Below, one piece after another: positions 42,513 to 51,151 of a DNA stretch of 64,000 bases. Both the position numbers and the translations under genes were made by a program. The DNA is from Salegentibacter lacus (lineage in GTDB: Bacteria > Bacteroidota > Bacteroidia > Flavobacteriales > Flavobacteriaceae). The DNA lies in the NCBI RefSeq assembly GCF_020164555.1, contig NZ_JAIQZB010000006.1:158461-222460 (forward strand), in the 5' to 3' direction. The notes below the pieces were generated by a model that was not told the origin of the DNA, searched no databases, and saw only the letters and a list, made by a program, of their open reading frames with translations. Every line of letters starts with the position of its first letter. Position 1 is the first letter of the stretch.

Positions 42513-42540
42513 TAGTAACAAACAATACATTTTGTTACTA
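42513..42540 (+). repeat. Inverted repeat between dapB and lepB
   Basis: TAGTAACAAA (42513-42522) and TTTGTTACTA (42531-42540) form a perfect 10-bp stem with an 8-base spacer. There is no T tail, so it is either a weak terminator, an RNA processing site or an operator. Confidence 0.55.
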
Positions 42541-42559
42541 ATAAGCAAAGAATAAAAAT

Positions 42560-44134
42560 ATGACGTTTACACAATGGTTTCTATTTTTTCTGCTAATTCA
42601 GGTTATTCACTTTGCAGGTACCTGGGAACTTTATAAAAAAGCAGGAAGACAAGCCTGGGAGGCCGCTATTCCTATTTATAATGCAGTAATTTTAATGAAG
42701 ATTATAAACCGCCCGTGGTGGTGGGTGATCCTTCTTTTTATCCCAATTGTAAACCTGATAATGTTCCCGGTAATTTGGGTAGAAACCATTAGGAGCTATG
42801 GCCGACATAGCACCACAGATACCTTTCTGGCTATTATTACACTCGGATTTTACATCTACTACATTAACTATGCAACCGATGTAAAATATATTGAAGACCG
42901 CAGCCTAAAACCAAGAACTGCCGCCGGGGAATGGGTAAGTTCAATCCTTTTTGCCGTGATTGCCGCAACCATCGTGCATACCTATGTCATGCAACCTTTT
43001 ACTATCCCGACCTCCTCTTTAGAAAAAACTCTTTTAGTTGGAGATTTTCTTTTTGTAAGTAAGTTTCATTATGGTGCACGCTTACCAAGAACGGCAGTTG
43101 CATTTCCTATGGTTCACGATACCATTCCTGTTTTGGGCGTAAAATCTTATTTAACTGAACCTCAAATTCCATATTTGAGATTACCGGGATTCGAAGATAT
43201 TGAACGTAACGATATTGTGGTTTTTAACTGGCCGGTAGATACGGTAAACGCATTTCAACAATATGGCGATGGTAAATATTATTACAAACCCATAGACAAA
43301 AAATCTAATTATGTAAAACGTGCGGTAGGAGTTCCCGGGGATTCGCTGGAGGTTCGCGCAGGAAAAGTAGTGGTGAATAACGAGCCACTTCAACTTCCCG
43401 GAAGGGCAAAAACTCAGTTCACCTATATTGGTACTACCAACGGGCAGGGTTTCAACCCTCGATATTTATATGAAGAATATGATATTACCGATGGTTATTA
43501 CCACGATTCTAATACCAATCAATTCTATATAAAAGCTTTAACTGAGGCTGCATATAATCGAATTAAAAATCATCCTAATGTTACCAGTATCGAAAGATAT
43601 TCTGATTCTTTAGGTTCAAAAGACCGAAGTATCTTCCCGAATAATGGAAAGCTAAATTGGAATAACGATTATATGGGACCAATCTACATTCCAGAGGAAG
43701 GTGTAACGGTAGATCTTACTGCAGAATCAATGCCTTTTTACAAGCGAATTATAGAGACTTACGAGGGCAGCGAAATGGGCATTAATAATAAGCTAAGCCT
43801 TAATGGAACCCAGGTTCTATTAAACGGACAACCCACAAGCTCTTATACCTTTAAGCAGAACTATTACTGGATGATGGGTGATAACCGTCATAATAGTGAG
43901 GACAGCCGTACCTGGGGATTTGTTCCTGAAAACCACGTGGTAGGAAAACCTGTTTTTATCTGGATGAGCTGGGATACCAATGCCCAGGGCTTCTTTAATA
44001 AAATTAGATGGGATCGCGTTTTCACTACCGTAAAGGGCGATGCAACACCTACCTCTTACCTACCCTATTTCCTGATATTAGTAGTTATACTTATCGCTTT
44101 CAATTACTTTAAAAAACGCAGGAAAAACGATTAA
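42560..44134 (+). CDS. lepB: Signal peptidase I with N-terminal multi-pass domain
   Basis: A 524-residue inner-membrane serine protease, much longer than E. coli LepB. Residues 1-110 hold extra membrane segments with AAIPIYNAVILMKIINRPWW (a DUF5684-like module). After another membrane helix, the catalytic serine is Ser153 in TIPTSSLEKTL, the general-base lysine is in NYVKRAVGVPGDS, and box E is YWMMGDNRHNSEDSRTWGFV. The periplasmic domain has a large insertion between the lysine box and box E, and a further C-terminal helix follows. WbqC starts directly at the stop codon. Confidence 0.93.
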   Translation: MTFTQWFLFFLLIQVIHFAGTWELYKKAGRQAWEAAIPIYNAVILMKIINRPWWWVILLFIPIVNLIMFPVIWVETIRSYGRHSTTDTFLAIITLGFYIYYINYATDVKYIEDRSLKPRTAAGEWVSSILFAVIAATIVHTYVMQPFTIPTSSLEKTLLVGDFLFVSKFHYGARLPRTAVAFPMVHDTIPVLGVKSYLTEPQIPYLRLPGFEDIERNDIVVFNWPVDTVNAFQQYGDGKYYYKPIDKKSNYVKRAVGVPGDSLEVRAGKVVVNNEPLQLPGRAKTQFTYIGTTNGQGFNPRYLYEEYDITDGYYHDSNTNQFYIKALTEAAYNRIKNHPNVTSIERYSDSLGSKDRSIFPNNGKLNWNNDYMGPIYIPEEGVTVDLTAESMPFYKRIIETYEGSEMGINNKLSLNGTQVLLNGQPTSSYTFKQNYYWMMGDNRHNSEDSRTWGFVPENHVVGKPVFIWMSWDTNAQGFFNKIRWDRVFTTVKGDATPTSYLPYFLILVVILIAFNYFKKRRKND

Positions 44135-44785
44135 ATGGAAGAAATTTTAATACATCCGGCCTATTTTGGGCCGGTTTCTCAATTTGTTGCGCTGGTACAA
44201 GCAGATAAAGTCTTTTTTGAAAATGAAGACAATTACCAGAAGCAAACCTATAGAAACCGCATGTATATATATGATTCCAACGGAAAATTATTGCTGAATA
44301 TTCCTATTAGACATCGTTCTGCTTTAACCGGAGAACCTAAAGAAGCCGGTAAGCATCAGCTGTACAAAGAAGTGAAAATTGAAAACGATTTTGAATGGCA
44401 AAAGCAACACTGGCGTGCTTTAAAAGCTTCTTACCAAACTTCTCCTTTTTTTGAATTCTACGAAGATGAAATTTATCCGCTCTATCATAAAAAATATGAT
44501 TATCTAATGGATTTTAATTATGCCTGCCTTGAATTTATTACAGATTCCCTTCAGCTGGATTTAGATTTCAAGAAAACTTCAGAATACATGCTTAATCCGG
44601 AAGATAAAAAAGATCTACGAAATTTGATTAATGCCAAAGCCAAATTCAATTTTGAGCAAGAAGAATACACCCAGGTTTTTAAAGAAAAACAAGGTTTTTT
44701 AGCTAATTTAAGCATCTTGGACCTTCTTTTTAATGAAGGGCCAAATACTACCAATTATCTTGAATCGCAGAAGCTTAAATTTTAA
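44135..44785 (+). CDS. WbqC-like family protein
   Basis: A 216-residue protein with ILIHPAYFGPVSQFVALVQA at the start, NRMYIYDSNGKLLLNIPIRH, QKQHWRALKASYQTSPFFEF and YHKKYDYLMDFNYACLEFI, which match the WbqC-like family. WbqC was first described near O-antigen genes and its reaction is not established. The start codon follows the lepB stop with no gap (TAAATG), so the two are probably cotranslated. Its 3' end overlaps the convergent endonuclease-like gene by 11 bp. Confidence 0.85.
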   Translation: MEEILIHPAYFGPVSQFVALVQADKVFFENEDNYQKQTYRNRMYIYDSNGKLLLNIPIRHRSALTGEPKEAGKHQLYKEVKIENDFEWQKQHWRALKASYQTSPFFEFYEDEIYPLYHKKYDYLMDFNYACLEFITDSLQLDLDFKKTSEYMLNPEDKKDLRNLINAKAKFNFEQEEYTQVFKEKQGFLANLSILDLLFNEGPNTTNYLESQKLKF

Positions 44786-45800
44786 TCTTAGCTAAAATTG
44801 GATAGTGGTCTGAATATTCATTTTTAAAACGCTCATAGTCGTTTATTTGAATGCTGTTATCTACCCATATAAAATCTATTCTTAAAGGGAAGTAATTCAA
44901 TTTAAAGGTTTGCCCAAAACCTTCTCCTGAATGTAAAAAAGCATCGGCAAACCTATCTTCCTTATTTATCATTTCATAAACGTAGGAGAAAGCGGTATTG
45001 TTAAAATCTCCCGCGATAATTGTTTTATAAGGAGTTTCATTTACTTTCGTCATCATCATTTCGGCCTGTTCTTGCTGCAAACTAAAGCCCTGCCCTATTC
45101 TACCCAATAATTTTTTAGAATCTGCTTTCCGCAAATCGTTAATTTCAGGTTTAATGTTTAGAGATTGGAAATGAACATTAAAAATACGTAAAGTATCTTT
45201 TTTCACTACCACATCGGTATAAATAGAATTATTATTCCCATCGTGCGGGAAGTCAATCGAAGATTGTTCGATTATTGGATACTTAGAAAATATTGCCATA
45301 CCAAATTCAGAATTTCTTCCTTTTTTATGTATAAACTTATAAGGGTAGATTTCTTTAAATCCAGTTTCATCTACGGTATGTTCCTGTGTAAGTAAAATAT
45401 CAGGATTTTTCTCTTTTACGAAGTTTGTGATTTTTTCAGGAATGTTTTTTTCATCTGTCCAATTGTACGAATTAAACATCCTAACATTATAGCTCATAAT
45501 GCTCAATTCGTCTTCTGTAGTTTGCGTATCTCCGGTAAACTGGTAGAGGTTTTTCACGTAACTGTAACCCACTAGTAAAATGATAAATGATAACAAAAAC
45601 TGCTTTTTAAACCTCACGATCCAGTAAACCATAAAAACCAGGTTTATAAGAATTAAAACCGGAACACCAAGGCTCAATACCGAAAGTAATGGAAATGATT
45701 TGGGAGGAATAAAAGCAAGTAGATACGATAGCAAAAGTGCCGTAGCGGCAAGGGAATTAAAGATAAAGGTAATTTTATCTAAGAGTCCGAGTTTCTTCAT
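44775..45800 (-). CDS. Endonuclease/exonuclease/phosphatase-family membrane protein
   Basis: A 341-residue protein with three N-terminal transmembrane helices (to about residue 85) followed by an EEP domain: LSIMSYNVRMFN, DILLTQEHTVDE with the metal-binding Glu, FNVHFQSLN, TIIAGDFNNTAFSYVYEMIN, LRIDFIWVDNS and the final EYSDHYPILA histidine motif. EEP domains cut nucleic acids or dephosphorylate phospholipids; with a membrane anchor the substrate is open. It is the last gene of the mutL operon. Confidence 0.9.
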   Translation of the reverse strand: MKKLGLLDKITFIFNSLAATALLLSYLLAFIPPKSFPLLSVLSLGVPVLILINLVFMVYWIVRFKKQFLLSFIILLVGYSYVKNLYQFTGDTQTTEDELSIMSYNVRMFNSYNWTDEKNIPEKITNFVKEKNPDILLTQEHTVDETGFKEIYPYKFIHKKGRNSEFGMAIFSKYPIIEQSSIDFPHDGNNNSIYTDVVVKKDTLRIFNVHFQSLNIKPEINDLRKADSKKLLGRIGQGFSLQQEQAEMMMTKVNETPYKTIIAGDFNNTAFSYVYEMINKEDRFADAFLHSGEGFGQTFKLNYFPLRIDFIWVDNSIQINDYERFKNEYSDHYPILAKIKI

Positions 45801-46715
45801 TTAATCTTCTTTACCGGCTTTAAATAGAAAATCTTTTTCGCTTTTGCTCAAACTATCATAACCGCTCTTGCTTATTTTATCTAAAATAGCATCAATTTGT
45901 TTTTGCTTTTCATCCTTATCCAATTTTCTGGAAAAAGTAGATTTACGCTGAGTAGTAGCTTGTTTTTTAGCAGAAGTTTTGCGGTAAACAGTTTTCATTT
46001 TGGCTTTGCGCTCGGTAGGTTTAAACAAAGCCGCAAAGCTGTCCATTATTTTTTCAAACCAGGCACCAATATCATTCCCTTTCTGTAATTGTTTGGTGTA
46101 CGCATAACCTAAAGCCGCACCACCAAGATGTGCCAAATGACCACCGGCATTCCCCATTGGAATTTGAATGATATCCAGTGCCACCAAAAAAGCAGCGATA
46201 TACCAGAATTTAATGCTTCCAATTAAAAGAAGCCTAACACGCATATTTGGAATATAGGTTGCAATACCCACTAAAACAGCCATTACCCCGGCAGAGGCCC
46301 CTATTAGATAAGACCTCCCGGTGGCCTCGAATGCAGGAAACAGATTATAACTCAGCATATACACCAAAGCGCCCATAATCACTCCTAAAAAGAAGTAATT
46401 AAGCAATCGCTTGGGTGAAAAGTAGTTTAAAAAGTAAATTCCGGAGAAATATAAGATTAGCATATTTGAGAGAATGTGCCAAATCCCGCCGTGTAAAAAA
46501 GAGTAAGTAATAATAGACCAGGGCTTAAAAATAAACTCTCCCAATTCCTTTGGAAAAACAAACCATTCCAGTAAAAAATCTGATGGTAACTGAAATAAAT
46601 AAGCAATAGTCCTGAACAAAAAGAACAGGAAGAAAACCAGCACGTTTATAGCGATTAGCTTTTCAACTACCGTGGCGGTCTGTAGTTTATATTTTAATTT
46701 ATCAGATCCTTTCAT
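45801..46715 (-). CDS. Rhomboid-family intramembrane serine protease (second of pair)
   Basis: A 304-residue membrane protein. The active-site serine is in LIGASAGVMAVLVG (GxSxG-like, GASAG) and the catalytic histidine in GGHLAHLGGAALGYAY. PWSIITYSFLHGGIWHILSN is the L1/TM2 motif. A basic cytoplasmic tail of about 85 residues follows the last helix. It starts one base into the stop codon of the upstream rhomboid gene and ends directly at the EEP start. Confidence 0.93.
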   Translation of the reverse strand: MKGSDKLKYKLQTATVVEKLIAINVLVFFLFFLFRTIAYLFQLPSDFLLEWFVFPKELGEFIFKPWSIITYSFLHGGIWHILSNMLILYFSGIYFLNYFSPKRLLNYFFLGVIMGALVYMLSYNLFPAFEATGRSYLIGASAGVMAVLVGIATYIPNMRVRLLLIGSIKFWYIAAFLVALDIIQIPMGNAGGHLAHLGGAALGYAYTKQLQKGNDIGAWFEKIMDSFAALFKPTERKAKMKTVYRKTSAKKQATTQRKSTFSRKLDKDEKQKQIDAILDKISKSGYDSLSKSEKDFLFKAGKED

Positions 46716-47458
46716 TAATCCCAGCGGTTTTGGTTAAACTGGTTTTTCTTCCAGTACCACATCATTATAAAACCAAATAAAGCACCACCAACGTGAGCAA
46801 AGTGCGCTATGCCTCCTCCAAATAAAGAGTATCCTGTAAATCCTGAAAACAAATCGAGTAAAATAAGCGCAGGAATAAAGAATTTAGCCTTAATAGGAAC
46901 CGGTACAAATAAAAGGAATAATTCTACATTGGGAAACATCATCCCAAAAGCAACAAGAATCCCATAAATAGCTCCAGATGCTCCTACAGCCGGGGTATTT
47001 ACACTTTGATATAAACCCTGTAATGTTTCCTTGGGTACCGAATCAAGAATAGCTGTAGAGTATTCTCCCGTTTTAAGGAGTTGCTCTATATTTCCCATAC
47101 TCATCCCCGCGTCTAGCAAAGCATTATAACCGGTTTTAAATTCTATATAATTTACCAGGGTATGTAAAAAAGCGGCTCCAAGTCCGGCAGAAAAGTAAAA
47201 GAAAATAAAGCGTTTTTGACCAAGCATTTGCTCTATAGGACCTCCAAAAGCCCAGAGGGCATACATATTAAAAAAAATATGCATAAGGCTACCGTGCATA
47301 AACATATGGGTCACAAACTGCCACACCATAAAATTTTCGTTCTCAAAAAACCAAAGTGCAAATAATTGATAGGCATAATCGCCCAGAAACTGGCTACCAA
47401 CAAAAAAGATGATGTTGATGATTAAAAGTACTTTTACAGTTTCGGTAATTCTTCCCAT
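46715..47458 (-). CDS. Rhomboid-family intramembrane serine protease (first of pair)
   Basis: A 247-residue membrane protein. The serine motif is VGASGAIYGILVAFG, the histidine motif is GIAHFAHVGGALFGF, and MVWQFVTHMFMHGSLMHIFF and NMYALWAFGGPIEQMLG form the conserved early helices. It has about six transmembrane segments and no tail. Tandem rhomboid genes after mutL are a recurrent Flavobacteriia arrangement, to my knowledge. The substrates are unknown. Confidence 0.93.
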   Translation of the reverse strand: MGRITETVKVLLIINIIFFVGSQFLGDYAYQLFALWFFENENFMVWQFVTHMFMHGSLMHIFFNMYALWAFGGPIEQMLGQKRFIFFYFSAGLGAAFLHTLVNYIEFKTGYNALLDAGMSMGNIEQLLKTGEYSTAILDSVPKETLQGLYQSVNTPAVGASGAIYGILVAFGMMFPNVELFLLFVPVPIKAKFFIPALILLDLFSGFTGYSLFGGGIAHFAHVGGALFGFIMMWYWKKNQFNQNRWD

Positions 47459-49327
47459 TTACATAAATTTTTTATCCAGTTCGTCTACCGTTAAAGTAAC
47501 GAAAACCGATCTGTTAGACGGGCTTAACCCGGGTTCTTTACAAGCAAACAACCTGTTAACGATATGTTGCTGCTCGGTATTGTTTAATAAGGTTCCAGAT
47601 TTTACTGCCATTCCTTTTGCAAGCGATTTTGCCAGTAAATCAGTTTGTGAAAAACCATTATCTGGTACATCGTTTTCAAAATCGGAAATAAGCTGTTCCA
47701 GTAATATTTCTACTTCGCTTTCTGAAATTAGCGTTGGTATTCCCACAATTTCTACGGAATCCCCTTTTACTTCGGAAAATACAAATCCCGTTTGTTCCAG
47801 TGAATCCTGTAGTTGTTTTATTATTTCAATTTCGTGCGTATTAAACTGAAGATTTAAAGGAAACAACAACTGCTGGCTCACCGCTGCTGAAACTGTAATA
47901 TTTTTCAGCATTTCCTCATATAAAATTCGAGTGTGCGCACGATGCTGATCTATCACTAATATCCCGCTTTTTAACGTACTTACAATATATTTTTTATGAA
48001 GCTGAAAGGTAGATTTTTCTTGTGAATCTTCTGAAGATTGGAATAGATTTCCGGTTACTTCCTCACTTTCAAATTCTATTTCCCTAAAATCACTATCTGG
48101 TTTGGGTGAGTCTTCGGTTTGCAAACCGGCATATAAACTCTCCCAGTTTTCTCCACGCTCTCTTTTAAAGTTGGAAGAAAAAGAATGCGAACTGCTTTTA
48201 TGAGTTCTTGCATTTTCTTCCTGAAAAGGATTAAAATTCCGGTCCACTTCAACCTGAGGAACTTCAGCCGATCTGTTTTTATAATCATAAGGTGTATCCA
48301 GGTTAGAATCCCTGTCAAAATCTAAAACCGGAGCTACATTAAATTGCCCTAAACTATGTTTTATTGCACTTCGCAATATCGCATAAAGCGCATGTTCATC
48401 ATCAAACTTTATTTCAGTTTTCGTGGGATGAATATTGATATCTATACTTTTGGGGTCTACTTTTAAGAAAAGAAAGTAGCTTGGATAGGATTTATCTTTT
48501 AGCAATCCTTCAAAAGCAGCTACTACCGCATGGTTCAAATAGGGACTTTTTATAAAGCGATTATTTACAAAAAAGAACTGTTCTCCCCGGGATTTCTTGG
48601 CGAATTCCGGTTTCCCAACAAAACCGGAAATTTCTACAATCTCGGTTTCTTCAGTTACGGGAACCAGTTTTTCATTGGTTTTTCCCCCAAAAATATTGGT
48701 GATTCGTTGCCTGTGGTTGGTTTCCGGCAATTGAAAAAGTTCACTGCCATTATGGAATAAGGAAAAAGCGATTTGCGGATGCGCTAAAGCCACCCTTTGA
48801 AATTCATCTATAATATGACGTGTTTCCACCGCATCAGATTTCAAAAAATTTCTTCTGGCAGGAATATTATAAAAGAGGTTTTTAACACTTACCGAAGTTC
48901 CTTTGGGGCAAACACAAACATCCTGGTTGGCGACTTTACTGCCTTCAACTTTAATTTGCGTACCTACTTCCTCATCTTCCTGTTTAGTTTTTAATTCTAC
49001 GTGGGCAATCGCAGCGATAGAAGCAAGTGCCTCACCGCGAAAACCTTTGGTTTGCAAACTAAAAAGATCTTCCGCAGTCTTTATTTTTGAAGTAGCGTGA
49101 CGTTCAAAACACATTCGGGCATCGGTAAGACTCATTCCTTTTCCGTCATCAACAACCTGAATAAGGGTTTTGCCTGCGTCTTTTATCACAACCTGGATAT
49201 TCCCTGAACCTGCATCAATAGCATTTTCAACCAGTTCCTTTACCACCGAAGCAGGGCGTTGCACCACTTCCCCGGCAGCAATCTGGTTCGCTACATGGTC
49301 TGGTAAAAGTTGAATTATATCCGTCAT
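47459..49327 (-). CDS. mutL: DNA mismatch repair protein MutL
   Basis: A 622-residue GHKL ATPase. ELVENAIDAGSGNIQVVIKD, VVDDGKGMSLTDARMCFERH and KGFRGEALASIAAIAHVELK are the ATP-site motifs. A long variable linker spans about 345-440, followed by the dimerisation domain. In that domain the usual endonuclease motif DQHAxxExxxxE reads DQHRAHTRILYE, and the C-terminal CPHGRP-type zinc motif reads SPSNRS. The nuclease site therefore looks degenerate. It binds MutS-mismatch complexes. The start codon follows the stop of the upstream gene without a gap. Confidence 0.96.
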   Translation of the reverse strand: MTDIIQLLPDHVANQIAAGEVVQRPASVVKELVENAIDAGSGNIQVVIKDAGKTLIQVVDDGKGMSLTDARMCFERHATSKIKTAEDLFSLQTKGFRGEALASIAAIAHVELKTKQEDEEVGTQIKVEGSKVANQDVCVCPKGTSVSVKNLFYNIPARRNFLKSDAVETRHIIDEFQRVALAHPQIAFSLFHNGSELFQLPETNHRQRITNIFGGKTNEKLVPVTEETEIVEISGFVGKPEFAKKSRGEQFFFVNNRFIKSPYLNHAVVAAFEGLLKDKSYPSYFLFLKVDPKSIDINIHPTKTEIKFDDEHALYAILRSAIKHSLGQFNVAPVLDFDRDSNLDTPYDYKNRSAEVPQVEVDRNFNPFQEENARTHKSSSHSFSSNFKRERGENWESLYAGLQTEDSPKPDSDFREIEFESEEVTGNLFQSSEDSQEKSTFQLHKKYIVSTLKSGILVIDQHRAHTRILYEEMLKNITVSAAVSQQLLFPLNLQFNTHEIEIIKQLQDSLEQTGFVFSEVKGDSVEIVGIPTLISESEVEILLEQLISDFENDVPDNGFSQTDLLAKSLAKGMAVKSGTLLNNTEQQHIVNRLFACKEPGLSPSNRSVFVTLTVDELDKKFM

Positions 49328-49621
49328 TTAAGGCTGATTGGAAAAGATGGACAGATCAAAATCAATTATCCATAGAAAAATAAGAACCAGCACCATTATA
49401 ATTATAAGGAGTCGCTTATTAATCTCCCGGTTACCGCGCGTTCTACTCGATTTACGCACCTCGGCCCACTGGGAGCCAAAATCTATGGCATTGGTCGTTT
49501 CCTTATATTTATTGAATTTTGAATCAAAACTATATATATTACCAGCATCTTTCCCCTTATAATAACGTGGGGTGTAATTATAACGGGCGTTTTTTCTAGG
49601 TTTATAAACTTTGAGTTTCAA
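49328..49621 (-). CDS. Small conserved single-pass membrane protein
   Basis: A 97-residue protein with a basic, tyrosine-rich start (KVYKPRKNARYNYTPRYYKG) and one C-terminal transmembrane helix (RLLIIIMVLVLIFLWIIDF). I recall that homologues are sometimes labelled riboflavin synthase beta subunit, probably by transfer from the nearby ribH gene; nothing in the sequence supports this. It leads the mutL operon, and a TAAATTTG element lies upstream of it. Confidence 0.78.
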   Translation of the reverse strand: MKLKVYKPRKNARYNYTPRYYKGKDAGNIYSFDSKFNKYKETTNAIDFGSQWAEVRKSSRTRGNREINKRLLIIIMVLVLIFLWIIDFDLSIFSNQP

Positions 49622-49646
49622 AATATGCTGATTTTTCGTGGTAGGT

Positions 49647-49654
49647 CAAATTTA
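49647..49654 (-). promoter_or_regulatory. -7 element of the mutL operon
   Basis: On the minus strand this reads TAAATTTG, 26 bp before the ATG at 49621. No clear -33 box was found. Confidence 0.45.
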
Positions 49655-49731
49655 CTCAAATTGCTTCTAAAAAACGAAGCCAAAGAGCTTAAAAAGAAAT
49701 CAACAAGAATAATGCCGATGTATAAGCAGAT

Positions 49732-50229
49732 TTAATATCTGGCGTCATGGCGTAGTTTTGCCATTTTAATAGCAGCTATGGCAGCTTCAGTACCTTTATT
49801 ACCGTGCTTACCTCCGCTTCTATCAATAGCCTGTTGCATATTTTGATCGGTTAATACACAAAAGATAATTGGAGTATCGTTTTCCACATTAAGATCTTTT
49901 ATGCCCTGGGTAACTCCCTGGCAAACAAAATCGAAATGCTTGGTTTCGCCCTCTATTACACTTCCTATTGCAATAATAGCATCGAGCATATCAAAACTTT
50001 CCTGCATCTTCTTACAGCCATAAACAAGTTCAAAACTGCCGGGAACATTCCAACGAACAATTCTCTTTTCCTGAACCTTATTTTCTATGAGCGCATTATA
50101 AGCACCCTCATATAGGCCTTCGGTAATTTTATCGTTCCATTCTGAAACAACAATCCCGATGCGAAAATCACTCGCATCGGGAAGTTTGTCTTTATCGTAA
50201 TCTGAAAGGTTATTTCCTTCTGTTGCCAT
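49732..50229 (-). CDS. ribH: 6,7-dimethyl-8-ribityllumazine synthase
   Basis: A 165-residue subunit of the icosahedral or pentameric lumazine synthase, the penultimate step in riboflavin synthesis. RIGIVVSEWNDKITEGLYEG, VPGSFELVYGCKKM, AIIAIGSVIEGETKHFDFVC with the catalytic His, and PIIFCVLTDQNMQQAIDR followed by GNKGTEAAIAAIKM define it. It lies two bases downstream of the TPR gene and is probably cotranscribed with it. Confidence 0.96.
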   Translation of the reverse strand: MATEGNNLSDYDKDKLPDASDFRIGIVVSEWNDKITEGLYEGAYNALIENKVQEKRIVRWNVPGSFELVYGCKKMQESFDMLDAIIAIGSVIEGETKHFDFVCQGVTQGIKDLNVENDTPIIFCVLTDQNMQQAIDRSGGKHGNKGTEAAIAAIKMAKLRHDARY

Positions 50230-50231
50230 AA

Positions 50232-51005
50232 TTATTGTTTTGCAGCTCGAGCCTGCCCCATATAAATTGGTACCTGCTCAGCTTCTGGAGTTTCTGGGTA
50301 CTCATCTTCTATTTTCTGAAGGTGTTCTTCAGCTTCAGCCGGTTGCCCTACTTCTAAAGCTGTTATTGCTGCTTTAAGTAAGAATTTTGGTGTTGTAAAC
50401 TCATTGGATCGCATAGAAGCGGCTTTTTCATAATAATCTAAAGCTTCTTCCGGTTGTTCCAATTGCATAAAAGCATCTCCAATTCCTCCGGTAGCTAAAG
50501 CTGCCAGAACTTCGTCGTCACTATTAAAATCTTCAAGGTAATTGATTGCTTCCTGGTAATTCCCGGTATTTAAATAAGCAAAACCAGCATTGTAAGTTGC
50601 AAGATTTGCTGCATCTGTACTTCCGTAGTTATCTATAATATCAAGAAAACCGTATTTTCCTTCCCCACCATTTAAAGACATGGTAAAAAGTGAATCGCGC
50701 TCAGCGCCCGATGCGTTTAAAGCTGATGCAAAATAATTTTGCGCCTGTGCCATTTCATTGGCTGCTTCTTCTTGTTTTGGTTCGCTTATAAAGCGATTAT
50801 ACCCAAGATAGCCTAAAACGGCTACGATAGCTACTCCAACAATGATATAAATATACTTCTGATTCTCCGCGACCCAGGTTTCGGTCCTGCCAGCACCTTC
50901 GTCAAGAGTGTTAAATACTTCAGCAGTTGTAGATTCGTCTTCTACTTGTTTCTGCTGTTCTTCCTTATTAGATGGTTTATATCCTTTTTTCTTGTAAGTT
51001 GCCAT
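50232..51005 (-). CDS. Tetratricopeptide-repeat protein with N-terminal membrane anchor
   Basis: A 257-residue protein. A charged cytoplasmic start of about 48 residues is followed by one transmembrane helix (YIYIIVGVAIVAVLGYLGYN), then periplasmic TPR-like helices, for example LATYNAGFAYLNTGNYQEAI, GGIGDAFMQLEQPEEALDYY and LEVGQPAEAEEHLQKIEDEY. It resembles the YfgM-like or tol-pal-associated TPR proteins found before ribH in this group. It probably scaffolds envelope proteins. Confidence 0.87.
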   Translation of the reverse strand: MATYKKKGYKPSNKEEQQKQVEDESTTAEVFNTLDEGAGRTETWVAENQKYIYIIVGVAIVAVLGYLGYNRFISEPKQEEAANEMAQAQNYFASALNASGAERDSLFTMSLNGGEGKYGFLDIIDNYGSTDAANLATYNAGFAYLNTGNYQEAINYLEDFNSDDEVLAALATGGIGDAFMQLEQPEEALDYYEKAASMRSNEFTTPKFLLKAAITALEVGQPAEAEEHLQKIEDEYPETPEAEQVPIYMGQARAAKQ

Positions 51006-51151
51006 AAAAACTGTTTAATGCGTGGCAAAAATATGATTTTTATTCAAAATTAAAAGGGAAATTATTTGTATTTTTTTAATATTTTCGGGTCATTCGCTTT
51101 ACTTTCATAATTCTTTTATATAAATATCAAAAAGCTGAATAACAGCATTTT

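Noticed and set aside
49328..49621. Riboflavin synthase beta subunit label for the small membrane protein
   Set aside because: The protein has one C-terminal membrane helix and no lumazine or riboflavin synthase motifs. The true ribH is at 49732-50229.
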